A stretch of DNA of 64,000 nucleotides from Streptomyces sp. NBC_01276 (lineage in GTDB: Bacteria; Actinomycetota; Actinomycetes; Streptomycetales; Streptomycetaceae), in NCBI RefSeq assembly GCF_041435355.1, contig NZ_CP108442.1, forward strand, positions 5,268,501-5,332,500. Direction: 5' to 3'. The notes under the pieces are model-generated. The model saw nothing but the letters and a program-made list of their open reading frames with translations, had not been told where the DNA came from and made no database searches. Positions 43,809 through 52,807 of the stretch are shown piece by piece. Every line of letters begins with the position of its first letter. Position 1 is the first letter of the stretch. A program made the position numbers and the translations under genes.

Positions 43809-43848
43809 GCGAAGGGTCCGGGGCGGCACGCCGCCCCGGACCCTTCGC
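43809..43848. terminator. Bidirectional terminator
   Basis: A perfect inverted repeat of 19-nt arms (43809-43827 with 43830-43848) between the convergent SnoaL-like and monooxygenase genes. Among the strongest hairpins in the window. Confidence 0.85.
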
Positions 43849-43867
43849 GCACGTCGGCGCAGGCGGC

Positions 43868-44206
43868 TCACGCCTGCTTCGGAGCCGCCTGCTGCACGAC
43901 CTCGAAGGACCACACCTGGGACCCGGAAGCCGCGGGCTTCGGCCGCTCGCCACCACCGGCTCCGCCACCCGCACCACCCTGGTGCGCGGCCTTCATCGGC
44001 CCCTCCATCCACGCCTGGAAGTCCGCCTCCGAACGCCACCGCGTGTACACGAGGTACTGGTCGGTGCCCTCGATCGGCCGGAGCAGCTCGAACCACTCGA
44101 AACCGTCCGAACCCTCCACGGCCCCCGCCCGCGAGGCGAAGCGCTGCTCCAGGACCTCCCGCTGCTCGGCGGGAACGGTCAGTGCGTTGATCTTCACGAT
44201 GCTCAT
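43868..44206 (-). CDS. MhuD-like heme-degrading monooxygenase
   Basis: A 112-residue dimeric alpha/beta-barrel (ABM) protein. It begins MSIVKINALTVP and aligns with Mycobacterium tuberculosis MhuD. Asn7, Trp66 (FQAWMEGP) and His75 (KAAHQG) fall at the same numbers as MhuD's Asn7, Trp66 and His75, which ruffle and ligate heme. After the His there is a Gly-rich insertion (GGAGGGAGGGERPKP) not in MhuD as I remember it. It likely opens heme to release iron. An ATG farther upstream exists, but MSIVKIN is the family start. Confidence 0.85.
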   Translation of the reverse strand: MSIVKINALTVPAEQREVLEQRFASRAGAVEGSDGFEWFELLRPIEGTDQYLVYTRWRSEADFQAWMEGPMKAAHQGGAGGGAGGGERPKPAASGSQVWSFEVVQQAAPKQA

Positions 44207-44327
44207 GCACGCCATCCTAGGGATCCCGTGGGGGATATCGTCGTGCCCGGCAGGGATCCGGTGCACCGGGCGCGGCAGTCGGTCGAAGTCGAGGTTGCGG
44301 TCGACAGGGACGGGAGGACGGCGAGGC

Positions 44328-46388
44328 GTGGCTGACGCGGCGGAGCACGGCGGGGCCGATGGACATGCCGGGGTCATAGGCGGTGATGGCGGCCTCGGGG
44401 CCGCACGCCTCCTGCTGTGGGCGCTGGCGGCCGTGCTCGGAGTCAGGCAGGCCGCCGCCGTACTGAGCGTCCCGCCCGGCGAGTGGCTCAGCGGTCTGCA
44501 CCTGCCCGGCGCCCCCGGAGTCCTGCCCGGCTCGCTCTACGACGCCGGCCGGTTCACCGGCACCCCCTTCGCCGGACTCGTCCTCAAACCGCTGGTCGGC
44601 CTGGCCACGCCGTCCCTGGAAGTGGCCTGGACCTGCGTCACCCTGCTGTCCGTCGCCGCGATCGGACTGGTCGCCGCACGCGGCCTGCCCGACCCCGTGC
44701 CCCGGCGCACCGCCCTGTTGGCCGCGCCCGTGCTGGTCGCGCTGATGATGGTCTCGCTGCCCGTCCGCGAGGCCGCCTCGCCCGGTCAGGCCGCCGTGCT
44801 GCCCGTGCTGCTGGTGCTGCTCGCGTTCTTCCGGGTACCCGGGGAGCGCCCCGCCGGGTTCCTCGTCGGACTCGCCGCGGCCCTCCAGCCGGCCCTGCTG
44901 CTGTTCGCCCCGCTGCTGTGGCTGACCGGACGCCGCCCCACCGCCAAGGCCGCCGCGCTGACCTTCGCCGGAGCCACCGCGCTGTCCTGGGCGTCACTGC
45001 CGCGCGACTCGTGGACGTACTGGGTCGAGCACCTGGCCGGCTCCGGCCTCGGCGGCGCCCCCGACGGACCCGCCAACCAGTCCGTCCACGGCGCCCTGTT
45101 GCGCCTGGGCCTCGGCGGCCCCGCCGAGATCCTCCTCTACGCCGCCCTCGCCACCGCGATCGCCTGCGTCGGCCTGCGCCGCGCGGCCCGCTACGCCCGC
45201 GACGGCCAGCTGCTGCTCGCCGTCGCCGTCACCGGGTGCGTCGCCGTCGCCGTGTCCCCGGACGGGTGGCGCCACCAGATGCTGTGGGTGCTGCTCGCGG
45301 TGGCCGGCCGGGTGGGCGAGCGGGCCGCCGACCGGCGGGTGTGGCCGGTGGCGGTGGTGCTCGCGATGACCCTGCCGAGCGCCGTGCTGCTGCCCAACAT
45401 GGCCGCGCTGGCCCCCGTACGGGACAACGTGCCGCTCCTCGCGGCCCTGGCGGCGGCCTGCGTCGTGCCGTTCCTGCCGCGTTCGTCCCCGTACTGGCGC
45501 GAGCCCGTGCCCACGCGCTACGGGCGGCCCGCCGCCACGCGTTTCCCGCGCGTCCCGCTGCTGCCGTTCTGGCGCAAGGCGCTCTCCCGCCCCAACCTGC
45601 TGCTGGAATTGCTGCTGATACGGGTCGGCTACTCGCTCTACTCGCACATCCGGGCCGCCGCCCCCGCGAGCCGGTCCGTCGCCGAGGCCAACGGCAGCCG
45701 GATCCACGCGATCGAGCGGGCGCTCGGCATCGACATCGAACGCGCCGTCAACCGGGCCGTGGTGGACACGCCCTGGCTGGAGGCGTTCTTCAACTTCTAC
45801 TACACGTCCTTCCACTTCGTGGTGCCGCTGGCCGTCCTCGCCGTGCTGTACCGGCGCAGCCCGGGGGACTACCGCTGGGCGCGGGCCTCGCTGGGCCTCG
45901 CCACCGTGATCGCCCTGGCCGGCTTCTGGCTGTACCCGCTCGCCCCGCCGCGGCTCATGCCGGACCTCGGTTTCGTCGACACCGTGCACGGCGTGCAGGA
46001 CCTGGCGAACCCCTCGTACGGGGCGATGACCGCGATCTCCAACCAGTACGCGGCGATGCCGTCGCTGCACTTCGGCTGGTCGCTGTGGTGCGGAACGGTG
46101 ATCGTGGCGCTCGCGCCCAAGGGCTGGCAGAAGCTGCTCGGCGCGCTGCACCCGCTGATCACGGTCTGCGCGATCGTGGCCACCGCGAACCACTGGGTCC
46201 TGGACGCGGTCGGCGGCGCGCTGGTCGTCGGCGCCGGGTTCGGGCTGGTCCACGTACTGTCCGGGCCGCGCGGCCTCCAGGTCAGCCTGCCGGGACAGCG
46301 CCCGGCGGCGGCAGCGGCCGGGGAGGCCGCCGCGGAGGCGGAAGCCGGTCGGAACGTACGGGCCCCCGCCCGGTCGGGGGGCACCTGA
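44328..46388 (+). CDS. Bifunctional GT87-like mannosyltransferase/PAP2 (AUR1-type) membrane protein
   Basis: A 686-residue polytopic fusion. The first ~390 residues are a GT87-like (ArnT/PIM-type) polyprenyl-phosphate-sugar glycosyltransferase with ~9 helices. The last ~250 form a PAP2/AUR1-like phosphotransferase: YYTSFHFVVPLAVLA, MPSLHFGWSLWCG and ATANHWVLDAVGG. AUR1-type enzymes move inositol-phosphate or other headgroups onto lipids. The combination suggests building a mannosylated or inositol-bearing cell-envelope lipid. The GTG at 44328 follows GGAGG/GAGG. The tail is low-complexity Ala/Glu. Confidence 0.87.
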   Translation: MADAAEHGGADGHAGVIGGDGGLGAARLLLWALAAVLGVRQAAAVLSVPPGEWLSGLHLPGAPGVLPGSLYDAGRFTGTPFAGLVLKPLVGLATPSLEVAWTCVTLLSVAAIGLVAARGLPDPVPRRTALLAAPVLVALMMVSLPVREAASPGQAAVLPVLLVLLAFFRVPGERPAGFLVGLAAALQPALLLFAPLLWLTGRRPTAKAAALTFAGATALSWASLPRDSWTYWVEHLAGSGLGGAPDGPANQSVHGALLRLGLGGPAEILLYAALATAIACVGLRRAARYARDGQLLLAVAVTGCVAVAVSPDGWRHQMLWVLLAVAGRVGERAADRRVWPVAVVLAMTLPSAVLLPNMAALAPVRDNVPLLAALAAACVVPFLPRSSPYWREPVPTRYGRPAATRFPRVPLLPFWRKALSRPNLLLELLLIRVGYSLYSHIRAAAPASRSVAEANGSRIHAIERALGIDIERAVNRAVVDTPWLEAFFNFYYTSFHFVVPLAVLAVLYRRSPGDYRWARASLGLATVIALAGFWLYPLAPPRLMPDLGFVDTVHGVQDLANPSYGAMTAISNQYAAMPSLHFGWSLWCGTVIVALAPKGWQKLLGALHPLITVCAIVATANHWVLDAVGGALVVGAGFGLVHVLSGPRGLQVSLPGQRPAAAAAGEAAAEAEAGRNVRAPARSGGT

Positions 46389-46428
46389 GGCCGGCCCCGC
46401 CGCGGCCGGCCGGCCCCGCCGCGCGCCA

Positions 46429-46492
46429 CCCCGCCCCGCACCCGCCGCCCCGAACCGGCGCCCCGCCCCGCACCCGCCGCCCCGAACCGCCG
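46429..46492. repeat. 32-bp tandem repeat, two copies plus a partial
   Basis: 46429-46460 and 46461-46492 differ at one base; each is CCCCGCCCCGCA followed by CCCGCCGCCCCGAACCG(G/C)CG. A third copy begins with CCCCGCC at 46493. It lies between convergent genes, just before the AraC stop. Confidence 0.85.
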
Positions 46493-46498
46493 CCCCGC

Positions 46499-47455
46499 CT
46501 ACGGGCGTCGCCCCGGCCCGCTGCCCGAGCGGCGGCGCAGCAGCGCGCGCAGCGGGCCGGGGCTCTCGTACCCGACCCGCCGGGCCACCGCCGCGAGCGG
46601 CAGCGCGGTGGTGCGCAGCAGGTGTTCGGCCTGTTCCACCCGCAGGTCCTGGACCAGGCGGATCGGGGAGCAGCCGAGGGTGCGGGCCATCGTCCGCTGC
46701 AGGGTGCGCTCGCTGACGCCCAGGTCGCGGGCGGCTCCGGCGATGGACAGGGGTTCCGCGATCCGGGCCCGCACCCACTGCTCGAAGGCGGCGACCAGCG
46801 GGTCGTGACGGGCCATCGCGCCGGGGATCGCGTACGCGGCCTGCGAGGCCCGGTCGTCCACCACCAGGTAGTGCCGCACGAGGTCGGCCAGGGCCGGACT
46901 GCGCATCCCGACGACGGACAGCGCCAGGTCGAGGTGGCTGAACGCGGCGCCCGCCGTGGTGACCCCGTCCGAGGTGGTGACCATCCGGGCCTCCTCCAGC
47001 GTCACCCGGCGGTAGCGGTCGCGGAACACGGGGGCGAGCCACCAGCTCGTCGTGGCCCGCAGTCCGTCCAGCACCCCGGACTCGGCGAGCAGGAACGTTC
47101 CCGTGCAGGAGGAGGCGAGCGGGGTGCGGCGCTCGCGGGCCTCGGCGAGGAGCCGGCGCGCGGATCGGTGGGCGGGCGAGGCCACCGTCTCCAGCAGGGC
47201 GGCGGGGCGGCGCTCCATGAGGGCGGGCAGTACGAGGAGTCCGGCGTCCAGCGCGGTGGAGGCGGGTTCGGCGTCGATCCGGTGCCTGAGCCCCGTACGG
47301 ACCCGCCGGCGCACGCCGACGGTGTGGATCTCGAAGGCCGGGGGCGCGGCTCCGGCGAGTTGCCCGCGCAGGGCGTTCGCGCAGTGCAGTACGTCCAGGA
47401 CGGCCGAGATCCCGGAGTCGAAGACCCCGTCGAGGGCCAGTACGGCGATTCTCAC
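46499..47455 (-). CDS. GlxA-type AraC family regulator with DJ-1/PfpI domain
   Basis: A 318-residue regulator. The N-terminal DJ-1/PfpI domain (1-185) keeps the nucleophile elbow SSCTGTFLLAESGVLDG with Cys; the C-terminal AraC double HTH (~210-315) includes LSIAGAARDLGVSERTLQRTMARTLGCSPIRLVQDLRVEQAEHLL (read in sections) and VARRVGYESPGPLRALLRR. Such proteins respond to amide, choline-like or electrophilic signals. Divergent from a thioesterase gene, which it may control. Confidence 0.9.
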   Translation of the reverse strand: MRIAVLALDGVFDSGISAVLDVLHCANALRGQLAGAAPPAFEIHTVGVRRRVRTGLRHRIDAEPASTALDAGLLVLPALMERRPAALLETVASPAHRSARRLLAEARERRTPLASSCTGTFLLAESGVLDGLRATTSWWLAPVFRDRYRRVTLEEARMVTTSDGVTTAGAAFSHLDLALSVVGMRSPALADLVRHYLVVDDRASQAAYAIPGAMARHDPLVAAFEQWVRARIAEPLSIAGAARDLGVSERTLQRTMARTLGCSPIRLVQDLRVEQAEHLLRTTALPLAAVARRVGYESPGPLRALLRRRSGSGPGRRP

Positions 47456-47565
47456 GGGGGTCAGCCTACGGTCGCCGGGCCCGGACGGGCGCTGTCGGAA
47501 GTGATGCGGATGCTGCCGGATCCGTCACTCGTGCGTGCGGCGGGCCGGTGCCTAGGGTCGGTGCC

Positions 47566-48087
47566 ATGACCACGTACGAGAACCTCACCGCCGAGGACAC
47601 CCGCACCCGCACCCACACCTGGCGGCCGCGGCCCGAAACGACCCCCGAGATCCTGGGCATGAGCGGTCTGGACGTCCTGCGGGCGGCCCTTGAGGGCACG
47701 CTGCCCGCGGCCTCGATCATGAGCACCCTGGGTTTCCGCCTGACCGACGCGGGCGAGGGTTTCGCCGTCTTCGAGGGCGACCCGGGCGACCACCTGCTGA
47801 ACCCGATGGGCACGGTCCACGGCGGGTTCCTCGCCACCCTGCTGGACTCGGCGCTCGGCTCCGCGGTGATGACGCGGCTCCCGGCCGGTACCGCCTACAC
47901 CACGGTCCAGCTGGGCGTTCACATGATCCGTCCGGTGCTGGCGGACACCCCGCCGCTGCGCTGCGAGGGGAGCGCCCTGCACGTCGGGCGGACGACGGCC
48001 ACCGCCGAGGCGCGCGTCGTGGGGACCCTCGACGGCAAGCTCTACGCGCACGGTACGACGACCTGCGCGATCCTGCGCACGGCCTGA
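47566..48087 (+). CDS. PaaI-type acyl-CoA thioesterase
   Basis: A 173-residue hotdog-fold thioesterase. The family motif HGGFLATLLDSALGSAV follows NPMGTV. The second part, TTVQLGVHMIRPV, forms the CoA-binding face. It hydrolyses acyl-CoA, perhaps phenylacetyl-type. A TAGGGT box ends 7 bp before the ATG at 47566, so transcription may begin at the start codon. It is divergent from the AraC gene (110 bp). Confidence 0.9.
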   Translation: MTTYENLTAEDTRTRTHTWRPRPETTPEILGMSGLDVLRAALEGTLPAASIMSTLGFRLTDAGEGFAVFEGDPGDHLLNPMGTVHGGFLATLLDSALGSAVMTRLPAGTAYTTVQLGVHMIRPVLADTPPLRCEGSALHVGRTTATAEARVVGTLDGKLYAHGTTTCAILRTA

Positions 48088-48174
48088 CCCGGCCCCCCGT
48101 CCAGGCCCCCGCGGGCGACGGACCGGACCCGGTCCCCCGCCGGGGCCCGGCCGGCGAGCGGCGCCCGCAACGGG

Positions 48175-48216
48175 CCGAAGGGGCGCCGGGGCAGTGGTGC
48201 CCCGGCGCCCCTTCGG
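48175..48216. terminator. Bidirectional terminator
   Basis: A perfect 19-bp stem (48175-48193 with 48198-48216), loop GTGG, between the convergent thioesterase and P450 genes. Confidence 0.85.
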
Positions 48217-48364
48217 TGGATCGCCGCGTCCTGTCAGGATCGGGCAGCCGCGGGGATCCCGCCACTCGGGCGCGGTGTCCCGGGCGGTGTCCTGGGCGAT
48301 GACCGGCGGACGGCGGGGGCCGGGGCGTGGAAGGTGGACGGCCCCCGCCGCTCCGGACCACGGG

Positions 48365-49609
48365 TCAACCGGAGCTGACCCGGAGCTCCTTGATGCCGTT
48401 GAGCCAGGCAGCGCGCAGCCGGCGCGGGCCGGCGGCGGCCAGCCGCAGGTCGGGGAGGGCGTCGGCCAGGGCGTTGAAGATCAGCTCGATCTCCATGACG
48501 GCCAGGGACTTGCCGAGGCAGAAGTGCGGGCCGCCGCCGCCGAAGCCGAGGTGCGGGTTCGGGTCGCGGGTGATGTCGAAGACCTCGGGGTTCTCGAAGA
48601 CCTCGGGGTCGTGGTTGGCGGAGGAGTAGAACATCCCCACCCGGTCGCCCGCCTTGATCTTCTGGCCGCCCAGCTCGGTGTCCTGGGTGGCGGTGCGCTG
48701 GAAGGAGACCACGGGGGTGGCCCAGCGCACGATCTCCTCCGCGGCCGTCGCCGGCCGGGTGGCCTTGTACAGCTCCCACTGTTCGGGGTGGGTGAGGAAG
48801 GCGTGCATGCCGTGGCTGATGGCGTTGCGGGTGGTCTCGTTGCCGGCGACCGCGAGCAGCAGCACGAAGAAGCCGAACTCGTCGGAGCGGAGGTTGCCCT
48901 CGCCCTCGGCGGCCACGAGCTGGGTGACGATGTCCTTGGCCGGGCATTCCTTGCGCGCGGCGGCCAGGTTCATCGCGTAGCCGATGAGTTCCACGGCCGC
49001 GTTGGAGCCGACCTCCTCGGTGATCGCGTACTCGGGGTCGTCGTAGGCGACCATCCTGTTCGACCATTCGAAGATCCTGGCCCGGTCCTCCTGCGGGACG
49101 CCGATCAGCTCGGCGATCGCCTGCAGCGGGAGTTCGCAGGCCACTTGGGTGACGAAGTCGAAGCTGCCGTCGTTGGAGGCGGCCACCGCCTCCTCGGCGA
49201 TCTTCCGGGCCCGGTCGCGGAGGGCCGCTTCCAGGCCGCGGATGGCCCGGGGGGTGAAGCCCCGCTGCACGATCTGGCGTACGCGGGTGTGTTCCGGCGG
49301 GTCCATGTTCAGCATGATCAGGCGCTGGGCATCTATCTGCTCGCGCGGGATGTGCTCGTTGAAGCGGATGATCGCCGTATTGGTGGTGGAGGAGAACAGT
49401 TCCGGGTGCGTGGAGACGTACTTGACGTCCGCGTGGCGGGTGACGGCCCAGTAGCCCTCGTCGTCGAAGCCGGTGACGCCCCGCCGCTGCGGGCACCACC
49501 ACACCGGCGCGGTCTGCCGCAGCCGGGCGAACTCCGGCAAGGGGACGCGGTCGTGGAGGAGGTCGGGGTCGGTGGCGTCGAAGCCGTCGGGCAGCTCGGG
49601 GCAGGGCAT
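48365..49609 (-). CDS. CYP125-type steroid C26/C27 monooxygenase
   Basis: A 414-residue soluble P450. The I-helix is AGNETTRN (255-262), the ExxR is Glu292/Arg295, and the heme Cys364 lies in GFGGGGPHFCLG. Long segments match mycobacterial CYP125A1 as I remember it: VWW near 37, LNMDPPEHTR, RGFTPRAI, CELPLQAIAELIGVPQEDR, DEFGFF, HPEQWELYK and WLNGIK. CYP125 oxidises the sterol side-chain terminus, the first step of side-chain degradation. The substrate here is inferred. TTGGAG precedes ATG 49609. It is divergent from a FadA5-type thiolase gene. Confidence 0.88.
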   Translation of the reverse strand: MPCPELPDGFDATDPDLLHDRVPLPEFARLRQTAPVWWCPQRRGVTGFDDEGYWAVTRHADVKYVSTHPELFSSTTNTAIIRFNEHIPREQIDAQRLIMLNMDPPEHTRVRQIVQRGFTPRAIRGLEAALRDRARKIAEEAVAASNDGSFDFVTQVACELPLQAIAELIGVPQEDRARIFEWSNRMVAYDDPEYAITEEVGSNAAVELIGYAMNLAAARKECPAKDIVTQLVAAEGEGNLRSDEFGFFVLLLAVAGNETTRNAISHGMHAFLTHPEQWELYKATRPATAAEEIVRWATPVVSFQRTATQDTELGGQKIKAGDRVGMFYSSANHDPEVFENPEVFDITRDPNPHLGFGGGGPHFCLGKSLAVMEIELIFNALADALPDLRLAAAGPRRLRAAWLNGIKELRVSSG

Positions 49610-49666
49610 CGGGCGACTCCAAGGTCTGACGAGGGTCTGACGGCCCATCAGAAGTTGGCTCGAAGG

Positions 49667-49682
49667 TAGTAACGAGTTCTAG
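49667..49682 (-). promoter_or_regulatory. Degenerate KstR-like box, P450 side
   Basis: TAGTAACGAGTTCTAG fits TnnAACnnGTTnnA with one mismatch (the aligned window begins AGTAAC). It lies 58-73 bp upstream of the P450 start. The GTTCTAG half matches the complement of the two better sites. Confidence 0.5.
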
Positions 49683-49772
49683 AAGTCACAAGGCCTCTCG
49701 CGCCACCTGTTGCGTGTGGAATCCGTGTAAGGCGCGTGCACGCCCCTTGCGTGCCGGGGGTTCGGGTCATAA

Positions 49773-51041
<1,269 letters not shown>

Positions 51042-51081
51042 GTCCCGCAGGCGCCCACTGACCCCTTGGGATGGGACGCGC

Positions 51082-51126
51082 AAGGCCCCGGTGGCCGGAC
51101 CTGGGGAGGCCGGCCACCGGGGCCTT
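51082..51126. terminator. Bidirectional terminator
   Basis: A perfect 17-bp stem (51082-51098 with 51110-51126) between the thiolase gene and the convergent SLT gene. Confidence 0.85.
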
Positions 51127-51151
51127 CGTGTGTCCGCTGTCCACCGGTGGT

Positions 51152-51556
51152 TTAGTACCAGTGGTTGTTCTGCCAGAAGTTCCAGGCGCCGACGGGGCTG
51201 CCGTAGCGGGAGTTCATGTAGTCCAGGCCCCACTTGATCTGGGTGGCCGGGTTGGACTTCCAGTCCGAGCCCGCCGAGGCCATCTTCGAGGCCGGCAGGG
51301 CCTGGACCAGGCCGTAGGCGCCCGAGGAGGCGTTCGTGGCGGTGAAGTCCCAGCCGCTCTCGTGAGAGACGATCTTGTCGAAGGCCGCGAACTGCGCCGG
51401 GTCCTTGATCATCTGCTGCGCGATCGCCTTGGCGTTCATCGGGGCGGCCTGCGCGGGAACCGTGGCCAGCATCGAACCGGCGACACCCAGGGCGAGGACG
51501 GTACCCGCGAGGGTCTTCTTCGAAGCGGCGATGCGGCGGATGACGGCGTTGGACAC
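51152..51556 (-). CDS. Secreted SLT-fold lytic transglycosylase
   Basis: A 134-residue exported protein. The signal peptide ends around VPAQA-A (37); the short lysozyme-like domain has the catalytic Glu66 in IVSHESGWD, then ASSGAYGLVQALPASKMASAG and a C-terminal WGLDYMNSRYGSPVGAWNFWQNNHWY. It cleaves peptidoglycan glycan strands during growth or spore germination, as small Streptomyces Slt/Rpf-type proteins do. The start is GTG 51556. It is convergent with fadA5. Confidence 0.88.
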   Translation of the reverse strand: MSNAVIRRIAASKKTLAGTVLALGVAGSMLATVPAQAAPMNAKAIAQQMIKDPAQFAAFDKIVSHESGWDFTATNASSGAYGLVQALPASKMASAGSDWKSNPATQIKWGLDYMNSRYGSPVGAWNFWQNNHWY

Positions 51557-51868
51557 GGAGGAACCTTCCGAAGGGGACAAGGACCGTCGCGGGCACGCCG
51601 AAGACGTGCGTGAACCACTCACGCAGAAGCAGAGGGGATCCTGGGCGGCGGGTGAAGCACCCGTGCCGCCCGGCGACCCATCCAGTTCTACCGACGCCCC
51701 GACCGCCTGGCAAAGACCCCGCCTACTACACACCCTCGCAGGAGGGGCCCCGCGAACCCGGCACGAAAGCGGCCGAGGAGCGGACACGCCGGGCCTTCAC
51801 CGCCTACTACCCCGCTTCGTATGTGACCTGCGTCCTATGGGACGGCTCACCGCCGGACCCCCCGGATC
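51557..51868 (-). other. 312-bp region: SLT leader and end of cobalamin operon
   Basis: It contains the 5' leader of the SLT gene, which can fold into a strong hairpin (51643-51671, GGGCGGCGGGTG against CACCC-G-T-GCCGCCC) and a smaller one around 51608-51625. I looked for a c-di-AMP (ydaO) riboswitch, expected before such genes in Streptomyces, but its conserved motifs were not found. No gene was seen. Confidence 0.5.
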
Positions 51869-52807
51869 TCACCGATCGTGACCGGCCGTATCCCCCTCGG
51901 GGAGGGGATCCGGGGCGCAAACGCCCTCCCGCCCGAAGGAGACGGGGGCGTCGAAGGCGGCCTTCCGCGTGGCCCGCCGCAGCGCCTTCAGCAGGGTGGC
52001 CCCCAGGGCGAGGGTCAGGACGACGGTCAGCGCCGCCCGCCCCAGGTCCCAGCCCAGCGAGGTCGCCAGGCAGTACGCGACGAAACGCGCCAGGTTCTGC
52101 GCCACCGGGTCGCCCGGGTGGAAGGAGACCCCCTGGCCCATGCCCTGCAGGAGCACCCAGCCCTGGAGGTTCATGACCGTGCCGTACGCGAACGAGCCCA
52201 GGAACCCGTACGCCGCCAGCATCGCCAGCTCGGCCCGCCCCCGGATCCTCTCCGGGCCGGGCAGCAGCCCGGCGCCGAGTGAGAACCAGCCCAGAGCCAG
52301 CATCTGGAACGGCATCCACGGCCCGACCCCGCCGGTGAGCAGGGCCGACGCGAACATGGTGACGGAGCCCAGGACGAAGCCGAATCCCGGCCCGAGGACC
52401 CGGCCGCTGAGCACCATCAGGAAGAACATCGGCTCCAGGCCGGCCGTGCCCGCGCCGAGCGGCCTCAGGGCCGCCCCCACGGCGGCGAGCACGCCCAGCA
52501 TCGCCACCGCCTTGGCGTCCATCCCCTGGTCCGCGATGGTCGCCACGACCACCGCCACCAGCAGGGGCAGCAGCGCCGCGAACAGCCACGGGGCGTCCTG
52601 GGAGTGGGCCAGGCCCGACTGGCGGTCGGCCAGCAGGGGCCAGCCGAAGGCGGCGATGCCGATCAGGGTGACGAGGACCAGGGCCGCGGCGGCACGCGGA
52701 CCGACACGGACGGGGCGGCCGTGGCGGAGGGGGCGGGCCGGGCGGGCGGTGTCCGCGAGGCCGGGGCGAGGGTGGCCGTCCGGGAGGCCGGGGGCGGGGC
52801 GGTTCAC
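51869..52807 (-). CDS. ECF transporter S component, probable cobalamin binder (CbrT-like)
   Basis: A 312-residue membrane protein with about six helices: an Arg/Pro-rich cytosolic N-terminus, then VLVTLIGIAAFGWPLL, LFAALLPLLVAVVVATI, GAGTAGLEPMFFLMVLSG (Gly-rich), FGFVLGSVTMFASALLTGGVGPWMPFQML (in sections) and two more. The pattern AALRPLGAGTAGLEPMFF is shared with the cobalamin-type S components. It captures substrate and pairs with EcfT and the ATPase. The start (GTG 52807) overlaps the ATPase stop by 4 bp, and the cobalamin riboswitch upstream of the operon points to vitamin B12. Confidence 0.82.
   Translation of the reverse strand: MNRPAPGLPDGHPRPGLADTARPARPLRHGRPVRVGPRAAAALVLVTLIGIAAFGWPLLADRQSGLAHSQDAPWLFAALLPLLVAVVVATIADQGMDAKAVAMLGVLAAVGAALRPLGAGTAGLEPMFFLMVLSGRVLGPGFGFVLGSVTMFASALLTGGVGPWMPFQMLALGWFSLGAGLLPGPERIRGRAELAMLAAYGFLGSFAYGTVMNLQGWVLLQGMGQGVSFHPGDPVAQNLARFVAYCLATSLGWDLGRAALTVVLTLALGATLLKALRRATRKAAFDAPVSFGREGVCAPDPLPEGDTAGHDR

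Noticed and set aside
43290..44327. Upstream extension of the GT87/PAP2 frame
   Set aside because: Crosses the SnoaL-like and MhuD-like genes; only the part after 44328 has membrane segments.
51557..51868. c-di-AMP (ydaO) riboswitch before the SLT gene
   Set aside because: Expected in Streptomyces for cell-wall hydrolases, but conserved ydaO sequence blocks were not found.
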